Origin: Tetmemena sp. SeJ-2015
Lineage: Eukaryota > Ciliophora > Spirotrichea > Sporadotrichida > Oxytrichidae
Direction of reading: 5' to 3'
DNA length: 64,000 nucleotides
Assembly: GCA_027382625.1 (NCBI GenBank)
Contig: JAJKFJ010020673.1
Location: 1 to 64,000, forward strand
Each line of letters starts with the position of its first letter. Position 1 is the stretch's first letter. Positions 22,318 through 32,750 of the stretch are shown piece after piece. The notes beneath the pieces were generated by a model, which was not told where the DNA came from, did no database searches, and saw only the letters and a list, made by a program, of their open reading frames with translations. The position numbers and the translations under genes are program-made.

Positions 22318-23412
22318 CTCAAAAATGTAAATACAAAAATACAAATAAACAACTCTCGTCTTCTCAAGTAGTTAGATTTATAGTAAAAATTAACCTTAGA
22401 TCAAAGACTGGATAAATAAAAATCATAGTTTCTAAAATAATGGCATTTAATACTTTTTACTACTATTTTCCTTTTTTCCTCTCAGTGGCTATTCATAAAT
22501 ATTTAAATTAATTTCAGCTTATAATTACTTTAGAGAATTATATAGCTCAATTTGACTACCTGGACATAAAAATTTCCAAAATAGTATACTAAATTGAAGG
22601 AATGAAATAAATTTAAACTATAAAAACTTAAATTACTACTTCTTGAATCTAAATTTAATTTAGAAATTAGTTTAATTGTTTTCCTAAAAATTATAAGTTA
22701 TATTATTTGACTATCTGGAAATCTTGGATAGCATTATCCTATTCAAGGCTTTTTAATTTCTCTATAATGGACTTAAAAATAATTGCTCTCTTAAAAAGAA
22801 TACTACGGATTAAGCTACTATCTGTTTTGAAAGGCACTTGACTGATAAATTGAGGAGTTTTACTACTTTAGGTCATTTTAGATAGTAGGAAAGTCAGAGG
22901 TAGCAGCGTAGCCTAACTAGTTACTAGAACTCCTCAATATGTCAGGGTAAGCTAGTTGCAACTGATCTAACTTAAAAGAGGGGTGCTACCCAAACTAATG
23001 CTCCTGCTTGCTCACTTCTTTTGTCATAAAGAATAAAATTCTCAAAAAGAACTAATAAAGTTTGAGGAGGTTGTTTCTCCATGACCTGGGGAGGAGTTCT
23101 TAACTTAAATCAGATCCGACTGGTCGGAATCTTGAAGAGAGATTTTTGGCTAAGCTGTTGTGGAAGAAACCTACTTAGGATTCATGCCTAGCAATATAAG
23201 TAAAAGATGTCATCTCGTTCACATTTCAGGGAAGGCTTGCTGCTGTAAGCTTTGCTACCTGATCGATTACTGCCGCTTCCAATCTCAGTTGAAAGAATCT
23301 TCCTTGGTTACTGCCCAAACAATTTCTAATTGAAATTCTGAAGTAAAAGATTTAACGTAATCAATAGTTGAATTATCTTTGAATGAGCTTTACTTCTTTT
23401 ACATTGTAGTCA
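22318..23412. other. Spacer without clear gene
   Basis: No convincing protein in any frame. The part 22850-23330 is less AT-rich than the flanks and contains a short inverted repeat (TTGAGGAGTTTTACTA near 22848 against ACTAGAACTCCTCAA near 22924). It could be old mobile-element debris or eliminated DNA. Confidence 0.35.
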
Positions 23413-26400
23413 TCATTGAGAGTGTTTTAATATAGCTATAAAGCGATATAATGGTTTATTTAAAATATCAATAAGATGGCTTTAGTTGAATCGCTCTCTC
23501 TAGTGAGAGTATGGGTTTACTTAATTATCATGCCGACTTCGATATATCTAATATCTACTTACCACATTTATGATCATATCAGCTGCATTTTAGTCATTAA
23601 TTTATGAAGTAGATTAACCTTTATAATTAGAATTTAGGTTATCATTCTTTCTGGGAGTTGGTAATATTTTCATAAGGACATCAGGATTCTTTTTCATAAA
23701 CTATTTAACATGATTAATTTTAAATAATTTTGCTTTAATTTTAATTAATTATGATGCCACTTCTCTTTTCTTGTCTAATCAAAAGCCTATTAAAAATTAA
23801 CCATTTTAAATCCTCTTAGTCTTCCTCTTCATCTTCTTAAGACGAAAATGGAATATCTTAATTCCCTCTCTAATTGTTTAAATTATACTACTCCCTTCTT
23901 TCAGTTCTTCTGCTTACTTCATTTTGTATATAATCTTCCTCTTCCAATATTTCATCATCTTCTATTTGCATTTAATTCTACAGTTGCATTTCTTTTCTTG
24001 CTTTGATGTTCTAATTTTCATTTTGCTGCTTCTTTTATCTAACTTGGATTTCTTCAACAATTCCAAAGCTCTTCTCTACATCAATCAAAGATACTTTAAG
24101 CTAATCTTCTCTTGCAAATATCCTTTACCTTTCCCTCGAAGAGGAGGAGTTGGCCAAGATTACAGGATTATACTAGTATTAAGATCTGTCTTTAGTTTCT
24201 ATTTGCATGGCATCCATTGGATTCAAAACTGACCTATTTTGGGTCCTTGAGTTTCGCTCTTACTGCTCTTACTATACCTAAGAATTTAAAGGAAAATAGT
24301 CGAAGCACACTAGAAATACAAAGCAAGAAGAAACTCCAAGAGCTAGAGATTAGAAGACAAGAGATATATATAAACTATCAATATATTTAAAGTTTTTAAT
24401 TTTTAAATGTCGTTATTTCTTCCATCTCCACAAATCTCAGTGCAAGTACCCTTTAAACTTACTTCCTCGTCATAGTCGTCATCTTCATCTTAGTCGTAGT
24501 TGTGCCTTCAGTCTCTGACAGAAGAAGGAGGAGCGTTTTAAACTGAGTTTGCATCAGCTTAGCTTTGAGAAAGTTCGAAAAGACACGAAAAACATCTGTT
24601 CTTTATCAAAGGTGAAAGTTAAAAAGCTTGTAGTCAACATAAGTCATTCCAAATCTAACGCTAAAAAAGAAAAGCTTTTTTCCTCCTTCTTCTGTCAGAG
24701 ACTGAAGGCACAACTACGACTAAGATGAAGATGACGACTATGACGAGGAAGTAAGTTTAAAGGGTACTTGCACTGAGATTTGTGGAGATGGAAGAAATAA
24801 CGACATTTAAAAATTAAAAACTTTAAATATATTGATAGTTTATATATATCTCTTGTCTTCTAATCTCTAGCTCTTGGAGTTTCTTCTTGCTTTGTATTTC
24901 TAGTGTGCTTCGACTATTTTCCTTTAAATTCTTAGGTATAATCCAGAAAAGAAGAAATTTACTTTATATAATTTGCTTTTGCTTTCTTTGTAGATTACAT
25001 AACCTCCTTTTGCATTTTATCCATAAGAATCAAACAAAGCATCTATTTGTAAATTCTTCTGTGAGTGTCATTTTTAGTCTTCCTTTCTGTTTCTCTTTTG
25101 GATTCCTGATTTTATAAAGTAAGCAATAAATGAATGAATGAATTGGAAACTGCTTCATCTCTCATTTGAAATGAAGTTTGCACCATAACTTCCTAATTAT
25201 CTACCTTTTCAGGGCTTAATTTTTATATATCTGCACTGTCTTTTAATTAGCCTTGCTTTTTATCTGTACCTTAATTTGGATCCTATTTTGTGACTACATC
25301 TGCAATTGTTAAAATTTGGTTCTGCTAGTTAGATACTTAACTTGGTTCTGCCACTGATTTTTAAAATGGATTATGTGCTTTGCTTTCCTAGCTATTTAAA
25401 TAATTATGATATAAATAAGCTTATGTCATGTTCTTAAATAGGTTGCTTATCTTTTATAGCACTATATTTACTCTAAGATATAGTCTTTTCTGGTGATAAT
25501 CTAGGATTAAAACTATCCTCTTTTAAATGTCGAGAAGAGTTTTTTTGTTCAGATACCACTTTTAAAGGGGATTTGTTTGAAAAGGATTTAGCTTCCTCAG
25601 ATGAAATAATTTGGCGAGATCCATCATTGATCTCTGTTTATTCATCCTCTTCTTATTCGTCTGATTATTGAGACAAATCAATATCTTCATCATCATATTC
25701 TTCCTCCTCCTCTTCCTCTTATTGATTTTAATAATCTTAAGTTTGTAAGATTGACTGAAGATATAACCTTTACAACTTAAATGTAAGTATTTAAAATAAT
25801 TTGAAGCTGACTCTGTTTATCTTCAACTGAGAGAGTCTAATCATAAACAGGGAATAGTTTATTAATTTGCTGGTCTACAAGCTTTTTTACTATGAATTTA
25901 GAGAGATCATTCATACATAGATATGAAGGGTCAATTTTCTGAATACTTCTATTGACCTTAAGTTTGCGTAATAATTGCTTTGCAGATATTTGAAATTTGC
26001 TTTACTCTTTTGTAATTTTCTCTTTCATCTTCGTAGTTGAATGTTATTCCTGATTATAATGTGCCTTTTATACATCCCTTAATGTTGTTAAACACGTAAA
26101 TTACTTGGATTCTTACAGTTATTTTGTGGATTTAGTGAGTTCCATGATGAATTTGCTGCTCTCCTCATTATTTTCATCTTCTTGTAGTAGCTTTAGCAAG
26201 CTCTGCTTCTCCTCATTAAGAATATAAATAAGTTTGAGCTTTTACTATTCTTTGAGTAGTTAATCACTCACTCGGTAGATCCCAAAATTAACATTATTGC
26301 TTTTTTATTAAGACTGTGAATTATATTGATAATAAATGTGGTAACATCCCATGAATCCAATAATCGAATTCTTATAATGTGGCAACTTCTTCTTATTATT

Positions 26401-26540
26401 GATCAAGAGCATTAATTGCTGCTCTAGTAAAATCCGCTTTAGTAGGATCAAAGACCCCATGGGAGAGAAACCACGCCCTTGAATTCCACCTAAATAGTGA
26501 ACTAGATTCAATACTTTAACCTCAATAATTCCACTATTAA
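23413..26540 (-). CDS. Large acidic and Gln-rich protein, split by an inverted-repeat element
   Basis: Starts near 26540 (start codon not fixed; coding begins with SSSLFRWNSRAWFLSHGVFD). Then come helices (AAINALDQQQEEVATLQEFD, LIYILNEEKQSLLKLLQEDE), a block IDPSYLCMNDLSKFIVKKLV, an acidic segment (EEEEEEYDDEDIDLSQ), long Ser/Gln-rich linkers, and KANYIKQISSFLDY. At that point a 668-bp element with 260-bp inverted arms interrupts the gene; its removal between TATA repeats gives SSFLDYSKSSKSETQGPK. A further 20-bp AAT-flanked gap at about 24220-24240 continues to MDAMQIETKDRSQYQ, KVSLIDVEKSFGIVEEIQ and an acidic, Gln-rich end with KNPDVLMKILPTPRKND. TGA is near 23413. IESs at 26261-26360 (GATTA) and 25382-25418 (AAGC) restore the frame well. 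Function unknown. Confidence 0.7.
24273..24940. mobile_element. Inverted-repeat element with 260-bp perfect arms
   Basis: Arms 24273-24532 and 24681-24940 are exact reverse complements with no indels, separated by a 148-bp loop. The outer ends read TATACCTAAG...CTTAGGTATA, and deletion of one TATA copy plus the body rejoins the host gene in frame, so the element behaves as an IES. A TA or TATA target duplication fits. The arms contain open frames (one starts ATG 24408, MSLFLPSPQISVQVPF with Ser/Gln-rich continuation; on the other strand NYDQDEDDDYDEE followed by a Cys-Gly-Asp-Gly motif), but no transposase is visible. It is therefore a non-autonomous, foldback or MITE-like element. Perfect arm identity suggests recent insertion or gene conversion; a chimeric assembly artefact must be excluded. 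Confidence 0.8.
25382..25418. other. IES, pointer AAGC (minus sense)
   Basis: 37-bp segment between GCTT repeats (25382 and 25419, plus sense). Removal joins PIQEHDIS to KAHNPFQKSVAEP. Confidence 0.75.
26261..26360. other. IES, pointer GATTA (minus sense)
   Basis: 100-bp segment between TAATC repeats (26261 and 26361, plus sense). Removal joins VATLQEFD to QLLKEQQKLKLIY. Confidence 0.85.
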
Positions 26541-26628
26541 AAACCCAGGTTAGTTTTTCTCACAGTCAACTCAATTAGGCAGAAGTCAGCAATTCATAAG
26601 AAGCAAAGCTAAATAGAAGATAGCAAGA

Positions 26629-27524
26629 ATGAATTTAGAAAATCAAATGCTTTTGAGCCATGGATAATTTAGTGCAATGAAGTAGGGAAGATTCAAAAAT
26701 ACTCAAAATGAAAGAGAATTAATTGTAGGAAGTAGCAACCAGAAATCAATTTACTATAGACATAAGAGATTGATAAGCTAGCATTTAAAAAAATCTTTAT
26801 AGAGTTAATGATAAGGAATAATTTTAAGTTAGATTTTAAGCAACAGTAGCTCAGAGAAAATATATTTTGGCCAAAGTTTATGATATTTATAATGAGTTAG
26901 TCAAATGACTTTGGTTAGAGCAATGCTAAAATTTTGCGTCACCAGAGAATAAGATCTCAGTTTCTGTAAAACAATAGAGGAGCAAGCGAACTTATAAATG
27001 TTTAATAGGAGTTCAGTAATGAAAACCAAATACAAGAGAACTAGTTACCTTATAATTAAATGATGCTAGCGGGTGAGAGCTGTGAAATGGGAATCTAAAA
27101 TGGAAGGCCCTAAACTGCGCATTTATAACAAAGAAGATTGAAAAAACTTATGAGCGCAGCCATCAATATTTATCAATTAAAAAATAAGAAAATAATTCAA
27201 GATACTTTAAAATTAATTTATTTAATGTTTAACAATATGAACTAAATCAACGAAAGAGAGGAATTTAAAACAGTGCAAAATCCTTAACACACTCTCAAAT
27301 ATAATGCAAAATATGGGATATTTTTTAAATTAAATTCATGCACAAAAGACCAGGATGGAGAAAAACTAAGTAAGAAGTCATTGATGAGAAAGTTAAGATC
27401 ACTTAGAGTGCAATTAAAAATAAATGGAAAATTTCCTCCAACTTTTAAAGAAGAAAACCTCTCTCAAATTTATAATCATTTCGCCATCATGAACTTCATA
27501 TAATTACTATCCCTCTTGTTATGA
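26629..27524 (+). CDS. Unknown Asn/Gln-rich protein
   Basis: ATG 26629 opens MNLENQMLLSHGQFSAMKQG, then NTQNERELIVGSSNQKSIYY. After an IES-like stretch at about 26780-26920 the frame continues with AKILRHQRIRSQFLQNN, MMLAGESCEMGIQNGRP, LKKLMSAAINIYQLKNKK and LRSLRVQLKINGKFPP. The open frame ends at TGA 27522, overlapping by about 48 bp the end of the convergent gene at 27476; the true stop may therefore be earlier, behind an unrecognised IES. Divergent from the gene on its left. No family recognised. Confidence 0.6.
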
Positions 27525-28943
27525 TTCTTACTCTCAGCCGCATTAGTTAATTATTCATGCTCCTCAGAATCATAAGATTTAACTGGACTTTATATCAGCT
27601 CGTTAGCTCTTTATATTCATAATCAGCTTGTGATATCTATCTTTTTAAAATCCTTAAGGCAACATAGTTTCATTCTTTATGAGTCCATCAGGATGAAAAA
27701 GATTGATCTTATTGGAGTTTAAGCTCCCCTTTTGTGTCTTTTGATTGTGTATTCTTTCTTTTAATTCTATGTTCTATCTTACTTTCCTTTCGATGTCAAC
27801 ATAACTAAGAGCATACAAATTAAATTGCAATTTATGTCTTGGATTGGACTAAGACCACCAATTAGCTTATGTCCTTAATGGTATTTATTTGCAATCCTGT
27901 CCTTATCAAAATTATTTCATACACAATATAACTTTCATAAATAGTAAAGTCTCTCTTACTTCTGGCTCTGCCTCAAAACTTGATTCTTCCTCATCTAGAA
28001 ATATTGAACAACTTTAGTTTCACCACCACAGAGTATGCATTCGCAACTCTTTCTCCTAATTATTTCCCTTTTCTTCTCTTTAAGCATATGATGATTATAA
28101 CATCATTTATTGAGCTCTAGAAGGAGGTTTATTAGAGTTTGAAGACTATTTATAGACTGTATCTTCATTAGAGCCAAATGCCCCTCCACTTCTTGATCCT
28201 TTCTAAAACTGCTACTTCCTTTATTGAGTTTTAGTCAATTTCTAGTCACTCTAATACTAAAAGAATTTGTCTAAGATAGAATAAAATTGTGTTAACTCTC
28301 TTAAAATTCAGCAATATTCTTGCTAATTCTGCTGATTTTAAATTTGACTCCCAAAGAAACTTCCCAATCCAACTCCATTTTAAATGCTTTCATTAGCTCG
28401 GACTCGAAGTGAATCCCATCCACTCATTTTTGCAGGCGAGGAATTAGTCATCACACTATTTTAAGTGTTATTTTCCTTGGCTTTATCGATAGCTAGCTTC
28501 ATGAAAGAAGTGTACTTGTTTTGAAAAGGAGAGTACAAAAATTGAAATCAATTAGCATCCTCTGGCTAGAGGATCTTCATCGAAAGTCATCATTGGAATA
28601 TCATCGATGAATTATCATGAGAATCAGTGGGAAAATTAGCATATATTTTGGTTTCTTCCAGCATTGGCCATTAATTAATTTGGATTTAGAGCTGAAGACA
28701 TTTGTTTACTCTCTTTATACTTTTAATTTTCTCTCAAGTAAATGAAATTATAATAAGATGTTCATAATTTCTTTCATCTGCTAATGTACTTTGTTTGGAG
28801 TTGGCTATTTTAGTTAATGATTTAATTGATTCCTGATTGTGTTTTACAAGCCAAGAATTTGGAAATAGTGATTACTTTTTGCTTTAGCCATCATCCTCTT
28901 TTAATTTACCTTCTTTATCATGTGTAGTCAGTCCATTCTACAT
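27476..28943 (-). CDS. Unknown low-complexity protein
   Basis: ATG 28943 opens MQNGLTTHDKEGKLKEDDGQ, followed by QESIKSLTKIANSKQSTLAD. After IESs come SKQMSSALNPNQLMANAGRN, PMMTFDEDPLARG, FLYSPFQNKYTSFMKLAIDK, MSGWDSLRVRANESIQNG, SRAQQMMLQSSYAQREEK, FHPDGLIKNETMLPQG and a tail ending SNYMKFMMAK at TGA 27476. The IES 27594-27621 (AGCTGAT) is clear; several others between 28300 and 28760 are implied by frame changes. The Pro/Asn/Gln content suggests a largely disordered protein. Function unknown. Confidence 0.65.
27594..27621. other. IES, pointer AGCTGAT (minus sense)
   Basis: 28-bp segment between ATCAGCT repeats (27594 and 27622, plus sense). Removal joins KDRYHKLI to QSPVKSYDSEEHEQ. Confidence 0.88.
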
Positions 28944-29064
28944 TTTCTCACTTCTTTATAATTATATCTATGATACTTGATTAGATAAGTAGCTCAGAGA
29001 AAACATTTTAGCCATCCAATAGTTGGAATAATCACGATAGCTGAATTCTCACAGCAATTTAGAA

Positions 29065-30178
29065 ATGAATAACCCTCAAACTCCTGAAGCACTCTCCTCT
29101 CTTAAAGTTAGAAGCTAGTCATTAGAAATGAATGGGCAGCACTTCAGATAGCTATCTAAATCTAATAATCAGTAAAACATCTAATCCACTCAGGTTGCTG
29201 CGATTCCACAGCAGCATCGAAGGATCAAGAGTCACTTGCCTCACTACAAATCCTCTGAATTTAGAACTGCGAACAATTCAAACTATAATAATATTTTTAT
29301 TCATAGCAGAAAAAGTATTACTTCTAAGAGCAGTTTGAGCAATAGAAACTTATCAATGAGAAATATAGACAGTAGCAACTCATGAATGAGCAATAATACA
29401 TGAGGTAGCTTTATCAAAAGTAAAGGATGAGTTCTCAACTCTCTAAGTAAAATTTCTCTCACAAACCTTATTCAACAGCAGCTGTTACTTTTGACTCAAA
29501 TCCTAGTCACTATAACTACAACTCTAATTCTCAGCTGAGTTAGTCAAACAATTAAATTTCATTATTTTTAGGATGAAAATCATTACAAATATGAGAGAGA
29601 TGACTTCATAGAGATCAAGTCACGACTCAAATATAAAAATTGCATTGGATTCTAGAATTTGTAAGTAAATTAATAGTTATAGATGCTCGATAAACGAGCT
29701 AGCACATAATCTGAAAAAGGCATGAATCCTAATATAAAATATAATGTGTTTTAAATTTAAGAAAATTGATAAATAGATCAGAGAATCCAAGCAATCGAGT
29801 TTAGTTAATTTAAGATCAAGGAGGAAAGACGTTTAAGCCAAGTGAGGTATTATGAAATTTTAAAATGGAGCTAACTTTATAACTTTGATGAGGATTTTGG
29901 AAGGATCAAACAATAACTGCCTATTTAATTGAAAGAATTCGAAGATGGGAACAGTGATGAAGATTTTTCATAATTCAATCTTGTTGATAATTTCTTAATT
30001 TAAGCAATAGATACTGCCTGCACATAGTTTTGACTAAAATGATTACTATGATGAAGAATAGATTTAGATTTCTCAAGTTCAAGTACTTAATTTCTTAAGG
30101 AACAGTGAGCTGTACCTTTTATTGCAGTTTGTTATGATCTAAAGTCATGAACTTCATAACTCAATTTATTGCATGTGA
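29065..30178 (+). CDS. Unknown coiled-coil/Gln-rich protein
   Basis: ATG 29065 opens MNNPQTPEALSSLKVRSQSL and a Ser/Gln-rich N-terminus. An IES near 29275-29330 changes frame to FEQQKLINEKYRQQQLMNEQ and MRQLYQKQRMSSQLSKQNF, then STAAVTFDSNPSHYNYN. After about 29575 follow HYKYERDDFIEIKSRLKY, YEILKWSQLYNFDEDFGRI, LKEFEDGNSDEDFSQFN and DYYDEEQIQISQVQVLNFL. The frame ends near TGA 30176, convergent with the next gene. No family recognised. Confidence 0.6.
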
Positions 30179-30263
30179 ATCTTTAAGATATAAATCCTTA
30201 TCAAAATGGTCGATTTTACTGATTTACTTTTGCTTTAAAGTTTGGGCTGATAGAAATCCACCT

Positions 30264-31612
30264 TCAAAATTTAGGTTAGGTTAAGTTTTTGAATTATTGG
30301 TAAGATATATATTAGCTATTGCTTATTTGAGATTCTTGAAAATGTTAATTGCTTTATGTTTGATTGGCGATTGCACAGGAAACTTGATAGTGATAAATCA
30401 ATAGATGATTTTTTTTTTAAAAAAAATTACTCACTGTAGTACTTTAGTTTACCTGTTGAGTACGTCTCTCTTTAAACATTAAGATATTTGTTTTCTTCTC
30501 TTTGCTATTGTCGTTGAAATGATATGGGAAATGCTCGCTTTTCTATTGAAGCATGGCAGATCTTGTCTTCACATTATAAGTTGCATCTATTCTTGCCATA
30601 GCAGATTTTACTCTCATTCTAATAGATAAGCAATAAAATTTATCTAATCCCAGGATTAACAGTTTTAGATTGATAAGATTAGCCTTCGTTAGATTAATTT
30701 GGAGGTATCTTTATACTCATAAATCTTTGTCTGTTTTGAGCTGCCAGTATAACATCATCATCCCCTAGCAGCATTTCATCAATTTCCTTTTCTCTTTACT
30801 TGTTAGTTATCTCATTATTGTTTGGTTTTAGGCTGTGTGATATATGGAAAGTGCTTAGGCTCTAAGGAATTTGGCTTTACTAAAATAGCTAAACTGAGGC
30901 CTTATAGAACATTAATTTAGGAATTAAGAATGGCAAAAATTCCTCTTAAGATCTAAATTTAAGTATATATTAAGAAGTAATAAAATATCAAAGTTTTCTA
31001 ATAGAAATTTGCCTCTATTTTAAAATATTTTTACTTTAGCGGGTCCTTCTTATAACTGCTGAGTGTAAGAGTTGAAATTCTAATTTGGGAACCCTCTAAC
31101 CGAAGAATGTCGACGACTGTTCATAGCATTAGAAGTGGTATTTGAGTTCTGTTGAGGCTTCAAGTTTTGAGTTAGTAGCCTGCTCTAAGATCGAGATTGC
31201 ACCTTGAAGACCTCTTTCAAAGTTCTTCTAATTTTTTTCTGATGTACCAACTCCAAGTATTTCTATGCCATCAAGTTAACAAATATATGCATAATATGAT
31301 TCTTATTTTTATTTGATAAGTTGAGATTTCCGCTTCTAATCTATTCCTCAATGAGTAAATAAGTAACTATATATTGATGTACAAACCTAGATAGATGCTT
31401 TTCCATCCTCTTCCTCATTAAGTGGTGAATGGAAAAATTAATATTATCCTTACAAGCTTCAAAATAAGGTCTTGCAATAAAAGTATTGAAAGTGGCAGAT
31501 TTTCATTGAGATGCTTCTTTCTTTGGCTTTTAAAGTGAAGCTTAGAGACTTCCAGCATTTTAAAAATTAAGAAATATCTTAATGAAGAAAGTAGTTTAAA
31601 TAAATAATACAA
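30264..31612 (-). CDS. Unknown protein, basic Ser/Gln-rich
   Basis: The 5' end is near 31560-31612 (MLEVSKLHFKSQRKKHLNE), followed by SPLNEEEDGKAS, IEEQIRSGNLNLSNKNKN, KYLELVHQKKIRRTLKEVF and KVQSRSQSRLLTQNLKPQ. Next come SRRHSSVRGFPNQNFNSY, EKEIDEMLLGDDDVILAAQN, MSIKIPPNQSNEGQSY and, after IES 30618-30642, RMRVKSAMARIDATYNVKT. The end is QYISYQQFKNLTQPKF at TGA 30264. Divergent from the short gene at 31641. Function unknown. Confidence 0.65.
30618..30642. other. IES, pointer ATTAGA (minus sense)
   Basis: 25-bp segment between TCTAAT repeats (30618 and 30643, plus sense). Removal joins KTVNPGIR to MRVKSAMARIDAT. Confidence 0.85.
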
Positions 31613-31640
31613 TCTTAGAATAAATCAAAGAAGAAGAATA

Positions 31641-32010
31641 ATGAGTGTCTACCGAGTCACAAAATAATCATCGTATTTTAAATTTGAAAAGCTTCAGTAG
31701 ATTCTTAATGTCAAATGTAGAATATGAAAAAGCTATTATAGCAGAATTCATTCAATCAGAAAGAGCAAAGCATGAATTCTGCTGGGAATGGAGCAAGTAG
31801 TGAAAGTAGTAAGAAGATTGCTTTTGTTCAGAGAATAGCTTTGGCTCAAAGCAGGAACTATTTCAAGTAGTTATATCCGTCAAGCTCGGAGCTCAAGTTT
31901 TCTGTGTTGAAGAAATATTCATCTTTGATCATTATACTATTTAAAAGTTGGAGTTAAAACTAAGAACAGCTCCAGTGCATTCGACAAAGTTTATCATTAA
32001 AAATTAGTGA
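31641..32010 (+). CDS. Small unknown protein
   Basis: ATG 31641 opens MSVYRVTKQSSYFKFEKLQQ. With at least two short IESs the gene continues as SFNQKEQSMNSAGNGASSES, KKIAFVQRIALAQSRNYFKQ, LYPSSSELKFS and FDHYTIQKLELKLRTAPVHS, ending KFIIKNQ at TGA 32008. The product would be about 110 residues. No family recognised; the sequence looks compact and helical rather than disordered. Confidence 0.6.
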
Positions 32011-32100
32011 AGGGTATTAAATGATTTGATTAAATATTTATGACTATAATCTTTATCCTAAGCTTTATATTAAATCACATCCTCCTATTTGAACTTAATA

Positions 32101-32550
32101 TCACTCTTCATCATCGTCATCATCATCTGGGAAATATTTATTCTTATTTCTCTAGTGATTTTCTCTATCTTTGATGCCTTAGAGCACCATTTATTTCTAA
32201 ATTCATTAATCTATGAATGAGCTAAAGAGTATTCTAAAATGTCCCTGTTCATCTTCAATAAGAAAATGAGTTGCAGCAATAGTCATTTTCAAGTAACCTT
32301 TACTTCCACCTTGAGCATTTGGATTGTGAACAGTTGAAGGCTTGTTCACCGCCTATTTCAGAGTGGTTTCTAAATGAATCTATTTACCTGTTTTTAAGGT
32401 ATCTGCTATCTCCTACGTTATCCTCATCTTCATCACATTTCTATTTTAAATAATTCTTTCTAAAGAGGATTTAAATTACTTCTCTAAGGCTTTCTCATTT
32501 AAAAATATTTCGTTATAAAGACTGTTCATCTTGAATTTTAGGCTCTTCAT
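32101..32550 (-). CDS. Small unknown protein with acidic tail
   Basis: ATG 32550 opens MKSLKFKMNSLYNEIFLNEK, then EKQFKSSLERIIQNRNVMKM, RITQEIADTLKTGKQIHLET and YLKMTIAATHFLIEDEQGHF. A small IES near 32220-32250 is needed before WVLQGIKDRENHQRNKN and the tail KYFPDDDDDDEE at TGA 32101. About 140 residues. The poly-Asp C-terminus is distinctive. No family recognised. Confidence 0.65.
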
Positions 32551-32750
32551 TTTGTCTCTCTATCAAGTTGGGGTCTGTATTCTCTTCTTGAATCACCTCA
32601 CGATTTTATATAATTTTGAGTTTAATTGTTCTAATTAGAAATTTATAAATTTATTTAGAATTATCTCTATTTTCATGATAATGGGTTAAAAATATTATCA
32701 AACTTGATCAGTTAATGATAAGTAATTAAATAAAAGTATATATAATTGTG

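Noticed and set aside
23530..24240. A separate gene starting at ATG MDAMQIETK directly after the previous stop
   Set aside because: The gap would be five bases; a 20-bp AAT-flanked IES joins it in frame to the upstream gene instead.
24408..24660. A conventional gene starting MSLFLPSPQISV within the inverted arms
   Set aside because: The frame exists twice because the arms are duplicated and it dies in the loop; it is described as part of the element, not called as a gene.
29375..29450. TGA as Trp, suggested by three TGAs in one Ser/Asn-rich frame
   Set aside because: Another frame over the same bases reads a clean coiled coil (MNEQQYMRQLYQKQ) without TGA; the first frame ends at an upstream IES.
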